From positions 1 through 64,000 of the forward strand of contig NW_025941577.1 of the NCBI RefSeq assembly GCF_000764305.2: DNA of 64,000 nucleotides. Direction: 5' to 3'. This document shows positions 58,895-64,000 of the stretch, in pieces; the stretch's first letter is position 1, and every line of letters begins with the position of its first letter. Source of the stretch: Hyalella azteca. Its lineage: Eukaryota > Arthropoda > Malacostraca > Amphipoda > Hyalellidae. A model generated the notes under the pieces. It did not search any database. It was not told the DNA's origin and saw only the letters and a list, made by a program, of their open reading frames with translations. The translations under genes were made by a program, and so were the position numbers.

Positions 58895-59304
58895 TTAGAT
58901 TGAGATTTACAATAAAAATGTATTAAAGGGGAAGTTCCAAAAAAGTTGTTACTCGTAGATCAACATTTTACTGAATATGCAGATTATGACAGGTTACAGG
59001 TTATTAGATTTAAGAGTTCAAGAAAATTTATTGAACGAATAAAAACTCAATAAAAAATAAAAAATACAAAGTTTACAAATATTTATGAGATTAGGTTTTC
59101 GCAGATGTGATTAGATTTGGCATTCCCAGAATTTTGTTCGACTGAGAGTTTTCAAAAAATATATAATAGTAGTAGAGGATTTTTCTGTAAAATAATCGAA
59201 TAGAGACTTTTTGCTATGTCTCAGTAACAAATAAGTTTTTTTTTGCATATTACTAAAATGCTAAATTTCCAGCGTCGTAACATGATTTAAAGCTGTAACA
59301 GGAT
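58895..59304. other. Noncoding stretch
   Basis: AT-rich. Nothing recognised. Confidence 0.5.
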
Positions 59305-59850
59305 CGCAGCACTGCACTGCATACCACTGCACTGAAAACTACTGCATTGCATACCACTCTATTTCAAACCACTGCATTGCATATCAGTATACTGCATATC
59401 ACTGCACTGAAAACCACAGCATTGCATACCACTGCACTATATATCACAAACCTGCATATAACTGCAATACACTGCATATTATTGCGCCGTATATCACTGC
59501 AGATCACTTTACAGCACTGCTCTGCATACTATGTCACTGCATACCATTTCACTGCTTACCACTGCACTGCATATCACTGCACTGCGCAAAACCGCATCGC
59601 ATACCACTGGACTGCATTTCATTGCACTGCACATTGCTACACTGCTTACCTCTGCACTGCACACTACCGCACCGCATACCACTGCACTGCATTCCATTGC
59701 ACTGTATATCACTGCACTGCATATCACTGTACTGCATATCACTGCGCTGCATATCACTGCACTGCACAATACTGCACCGCATACCACTGCACTGCATTTC
59801 ATTGCACTGCTTATCACTGCAATTCATATCAAAGCACTGCCCTTTGCATC
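59305..59850. repeat. 15-bp ACTGCA-based minisatellite, about 36 units
   Basis: ACTGCACTGCATATC and variants (ATACC, ATTTC) over about 545 bp. As 15 is a multiple of three, five ORFs of 92-192 codons stay open. Their His/Thr/Leu/Cys-only composition shows they are repeat by-products. Confidence 0.94.
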
Positions 59851-60169
59851 AAAATGCACTTCTTCGTCAACATATCGCGCTTCCCTCGGAATGTATTTGG
59901 CAAAGTAGCAAAGTATTGCAAGTAAGCAATAGGTATTGAGTTAATGCTATTGAGTTGCTGTAGAGTTGCCCATTCACTAAATTACCTTGCAGTCCTGACG
60001 ACATGGTTGACGAAGCCAATAAGCAGTCGATATTTAATGGATTTAATGGCTGGATTTAAGATGGAGGACGGGGGCGGGAGTGGATCTAGGGCTGCTGTAT
60101 TTGCATAGCGAACGCCGCGGTAGGGAAATAGAGCCGCAGGCCTAATTGAGAAATGTTCCGATATTGTCG
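59851..60169. other. Noncoding stretch
   Basis: Nothing recognised between the ACTGCA array and MITE copy 18. Confidence 0.45.
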
Positions 60170-60333
60170 CACTCAAGGAAACGAATGGATCATATTGTCC
60201 AAATATTGTCGCACTTTTTGCGAGTAGTAAAGATAAGATCTTTTGCTGATCCAAAGTTAGTCAGGATGACCCATGTAAGGGCAAAGATTTTATCGCTATT
60301 TGGACAAAGCCTCACTTAATTTTCTGCCAGTCA
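60170..60333 (-). mobile_element. MITE family A, copy 18
   Basis: CACTCAAGGAAACGAATGGA, ATCATATTGTCCAAATATTG, GTTAGTCAGGATGACCCATG, ATTTTATCGCTATTTGGACA and CACTTAATTTTCTGCCAGT, in reverse orientation. Confidence 0.83.
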
Positions 60334-61299
60334 TTTAGTGGGATAGTCGGTCAAATGCTAACGATGTTCAGTTATTATTATGACTAATTGCATTAATATG
60401 TATGAAAACAACGATGAACCTCGCAAATAAAAAAGCATTATCATTTTAAATGATCATTGTCGTCATATCGTCAATTGTTGAACCTGATAATGCATTTTTA
60501 TGATATACTTCTATATTTTTGTATGTTAATTAATGCCAATAATCAGAGTAATAGTAGCGAGCCATTTGCTAATCAGATAATTGGATCTATGTTTTCCTGA
60601 AATAGTTTTATCGCTTCATTATGCATATTACTTGATGAAATTCATCGAAATAATAATTAAGGATCTTTCGTTAACCGGGTTAATGTTCAGATTGTTTAGC
60701 GTTGCGTTGTTTAGATGTGTGTTAACTAATTTTTTAGTCAATCCGGATTATTTTAGTGTTCTCTGAAATATCAGTTTTTTACGATAGCTACAATGAATAC
60801 AAGATAGATGATTGTATGCATATGAATTAATATTGAGAATGCACGCATCATCAGGAAGAATCACCAGTTATATTTATTTTTTAATCTCTGAGGCCATAAT
60901 GTTAAAGCAAACCTTCATATAGATTCAACGCCTATAATAGAAGCAAGGTTTTCTTAATGTAATGCAAGGTAATAGAACAGCAAGGTTTCCTTTCAAGGTT
61001 TCTTTCTCTATGAACTCTCTGTAAACTCTTTCATTTATCGCTATGAAGTATCAATAGCTTGAAAATGTTCTTATGAACTTAGAAAATCGTCTCCCGAAAT
61101 GCCAAATCTGTCCAATGAAAACCTCGCGTGCAACGCTCACCAATCCTTTATGTGTGTTCAAGAGCGGGTTCCTCAAGAGCACAATGGCTACGGGGATTTG
61201 ATATCCATGCTGCCCTGCTATTGCTGGAGTTTCTTTCCCATTGAAGGGTTCATAACAAGTAATTTGACACGCCCTCTGTGCCCTCCACGTACAACCAAA
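60334..61299. other. Noncoding stretch
   Basis: AT-rich. A short AGCAAGGTTT-type duplication lies near 60940-61000. An 88-codon plus-strand ORF (61099-61365) has no known motif and runs into the next array. Confidence 0.4.
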
Positions 61300-61460
61300 T
61301 CAAAAGTCTTTACCGACATTCACAATGTACCTTTGAGGGAAGAAGTCTTTTACAAACGTTCGTAATGTACCGTAGAGAGACGAAGTCTTTTAGAAACATT
61401 AGTAATACAACGCGATAAGAAATTTTACAAAACAATCGCTATGTACCTCGTACGGAGTGA
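61300..61460. repeat. Imperfect tandem repeat, about 40-bp units
   Basis: GAAGTCTTTTACAAACRTTC followed by GTAATGTACC recurs about four times with drift. Confidence 0.7.
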
Positions 61461-61699
61461 AGCATTTTCTGAACATTCGCAACGTAATAGGTACGGGAAA
61501 GTTTCCAAACATGTGCACTGTAACACGGATACAACAATAATATAAATACCGACAATTTGAGACAATACATCGACACCTATCTCTCCTTTAAAGGCTAAAA
61601 GTAACTATCGCTCAATGCTACAGTCGTCTGCGAAAAACGAACTACATATATGCCTATAAATAGCTTCAATATGTTCACCTATGAGTAACTCTTGAAACT

Positions 61700-61990
61700 G
61701 TACCTCTTTATAGGCAGCCTTTGCTACGGCTGTACGTCCCTAACCTTCTTTTATATTTTGCGTCTGTACATCTCCAGGCTTACCTATTGACTCTTCATTT
61801 CAATGCTTCATTTAAACCTCATGACTGTAGTGTGCATTTCTACGCTCTCGTCGAACCTCGCAACTGTACATCTTCAGTCATCCTTTTAAACTTTGTGACT
61901 GTACATCTTGAGTCTTCCTTTCAAACCTTGTGACTGTACATCTTCAGGCTTCATTTAAACCTTGTGACTGTACATATCTAGCCTTCCTGT
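61700..61990. repeat. Imperfect minisatellite, about 34-36-bp units
   Basis: GACTGTACATCTTCAGGCTT with flanking AAACCTTGT recurs about five to seven times between 61820 and 61985, with weaker copies upstream. Confidence 0.8.
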
Positions 61991-62487
61991 ATATTGACAG
62001 ACTGTACGCGGAAACGGACACACCAAAGGGTTTGGATTTGCCTGAAGGCAAAAAGCGCTATACCTGCAGGCAACCTCAGGCAGGCAGGGAATTACAAAGA
62101 GTACATCTGCTCTTAGTACACCCTGTGCACTCAACCGTGCAACTCTCTGAATATAAATGTGGAACTTTTGTTCAATGCACAACGCTTAAGAAATTAATTT
62201 GATAGCGTTTAACATTAAGATGAATCAATTCATAATTGCGATCACTTCACTGGATTTTTTATTCGTTCACGTTAAAATTAAGAAATATGTACTTATCAGC
62301 CGTTATAGCAGTTAAAAGCATCGTAAATGAGTAGGTTATAATTTCCTTACGAATTTAAAACCATAAAGATTTTCGAAATAATTGTAGAAAATAATCTCAA
62401 TTGTTCGTGTACTTTTGTACAAATTCAATAATAATTCGTGCAGTTTAATTTCAAAACTATGCAAACAGAAGTGATCGAGGCACACGC

Positions 62488-63252
62488 ATAAATTGAATGT
62501 CGTAAGCGAAAGCTTGGTCAGCCTACAGTGACTCTTCGCCAAAAAGGCAGTACTAGCATTAATCTGGCAAGTGAACAACGTGGTGACAACATTGAAACAC
62601 TCTCTGGACAGTCAGTTCATATTGAACGTTGCCAAAAATACTGCAATAAACATCACATCAGCAAATACCTGAGAGAAAAAGAAAATCCCAGTACCTCATC
62701 TACACGAAGCCGGCAGTTGCGCTCACAAGGTACTTCCTTCAGCTTTCAAGAACACTGCTTGTTTTGTACTCAGCCAGTGGTATGTCCAGGTAAAAAAAGA
62801 TCACACGATGATAGAACTGTGTTAAGCTTTCCAGTGAGAACTGGGAACTTTAAAGAGACTGTGTAGAGTGTTTGTAAAAAGCGCAAAGATGACTGGGCTC
62901 AAAGTGTTCAAGACAGAATGGAATATGCCCAAAATGCATGCATCAGATGCTGTTTACCATCAAGTCTGTAGCATAAACTTCAGGACCGGGAAGCAGATTC
63001 CTGTACAATACCAGTCTGGCACTGATGGGAAATCTGAGCTGAAAGGTCGACCAGTAGACAACTTACGAGAGAGTGCATTCTTGAAAGTAGCTGTGTATCT
63101 AGAAGAGAATGACGATGAGAATTTCAACCGCCTACTATTATGTTTGATGGCTACATGGCAGGACCATCTACAAAAGACATAACACACTCACGACGGTCTC
63201 GTGGTGCAGCTGGAGTAAAGGTTAACTATACCCTAAAGGTATACTATTCTTG
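62488..63252 (+). pseudogene. N-terminal half of the PIN/XPG-type nuclease-like repetitive ORF
   Basis: Same family as 37997-39013. It opens with IECRKRKLGQPTVTLRQKG (no ATG; in-frame stop just upstream). A Cys/His module follows (HCLFCTQPVVCPGKK, 62755-62800), then SVCKKRKDDWAQSVQD after an in-frame TAG at 62864. The frame changes near 62930 into DAVYHQVCSINFRTGKQIP, then FLKVAVYLEENDDENFN. A second frame change near 63140 gives MFDGYMAGPSTKDITHSRR, which in family members I recall precedes the PIN domain. The jump from NDDENFN to MFDGY implies an internal deletion of several hundred codons. It ends at a stop near 63250, about 55 bp before repeat C copy 2. Family and decay are clear; function is not. 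Confidence 0.75.
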
Positions 63253-63306
63253 AAAACGCAAACGAGTGGGGGGTTTGAAAGAAACGCACGACAACGAACT
63301 AAAGTC

Positions 63307-64000
63307 AATTATATTGATCGTAATGGTTTCGAGCTGCGTCGCCTCAATCGCACCCCGAAGCAGCGGCAAACTTCCCGACAGCGTCGAGATTGCTGGAGTG
63401 CCGCCGCTGCACAACACGCGGTTGACATGGGTGAATGCCTAAAAATTATGATGATAGATTTTAGCAAATTGGGATGAATCTATATAATTAAGAATAATGC
63501 CAAGAACATAGTTCTGGAAGCTATATATAGTTCAATAATTTGAGGGTTATAACTATAACGTAGGGCATTCACCTTTAAAGAGTGCACGAGTGGAAAAAGC
63601 ATTAGTGATCACAATGTGTATCAACTAAAGAAACTGAAGGTAGAAGGCCGACCGGCATGTCACTCCAATCCGTGCACTGCGACCCACCTCTACCACAGTA
63701 GGCTTTCATAGAGTCCACAGACGAGTCAGCAGGCGAAGTAGTCGGCCTCCTGCGCGCCGTCGGGTGCTAGCGTCTCCACGGAGTGCCACCTCGCTGACGG
63801 AGTTGACCGAAGAAGGACTAGCCGCTCTCCATCCTTACGCGAAGTTCAAAATACACAGGTACGGAGCGATCCGTACACGCGTTGCAGTAGTGTGTAGAGG
63901 AGGTTGTCATGCGGTGATAGTTGGTGCTGAACTGGCTTGGAATGGCTGCCCGGGCTGAAAATCTCGAGGCTGCGGATTAACCTCGATATGGCGAAATTAA
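63307..64000 (+). repeat. Dispersed repeat C, copy 2 (runs off window)
   Basis: Identical by eye to 37200-37893 over all 694 bp, same orientation, truncated by the window edge. It lies directly 3' of the N-terminal half of the PIN-like pseudogene. Confidence 0.93.

Noticed and set aside
59347..59925. 192-codon ORF resembling a Cys/His repeat protein
   Set aside because: Made of a 15-bp ACTGCA repeat. The Cys/His spacing is a by-product of the unit, not a zinc-finger pattern.

Overview
Eukaryotic genomic DNA, most likely from an arthropod and tentatively an insect. The grounds are AT-rich sequence with sparse genes, splice-site and core-promoter signals of animal type, an insect-style Tc1/mariner remnant, and a multicopy invertebrate PIN-nuclease-like ORF family. 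No bacterial operons, CRISPR arrays, rRNA or tRNA genes are visible. I cannot name the species.

Only one convincing host gene is present. It lies on the minus strand, with its whole coding region in one exon (10452..7687, 921 codons). The product is a predicted secretory-pathway seven-pass membrane protein with a Thr-rich ectodomain and a disordered tail of about 450 residues; its organisation resembles the vertebrate PRRT3/PRRT4 family. The exon opens at a good splice acceptor (10523/10524). A perfect donor at 19353, an ATG-free stretch upstream of it and a TATA-like/initiator pair at 19689/19659 suggest a noncoding first exon and a leader intron of about 8.8 kb. The gene would then cover roughly 7.1-19.7 kb.

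Everything else is repeat-rich noncoding DNA. (1) About 30 minisatellite arrays, with units mostly 13-64 bp plus two arrays near 136 bp, take up roughly a tenth of the window. They generate most of the apparent small ORFs. (2) At least 18 copies of one short palindromic MITE-like family of about 165 bp (termini CACTCAG...CTGAGTG) are scattered from end to end. (3) Other mobile remnants are an internally deleted Tc1/mariner-type element (58134-58894), a solo terminal fragment of the same family (about 21.2 kb), a 125-bp element with perfect 13-bp inverted ends (28920-29044), and a dispersed repeat carrying a hammerhead-core-like motif (45.1 kb).

(4) Two halves of a decayed PIN-nuclease-like ORF lie 25 kb apart: the N-terminal half at 62488-63252 and the C-terminal half at 37997-39013. 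Each adjoins one copy of an apparently identical repeat of at least 694 bp (37200-37893 and 63307-64000). (5) At 40382-40419 there is a head-to-head pair of Tn5 mosaic ends, exactly the junction made in Nextera mate-pair libraries. This is almost certainly an assembly artefact, so linkage across that point should not be trusted.
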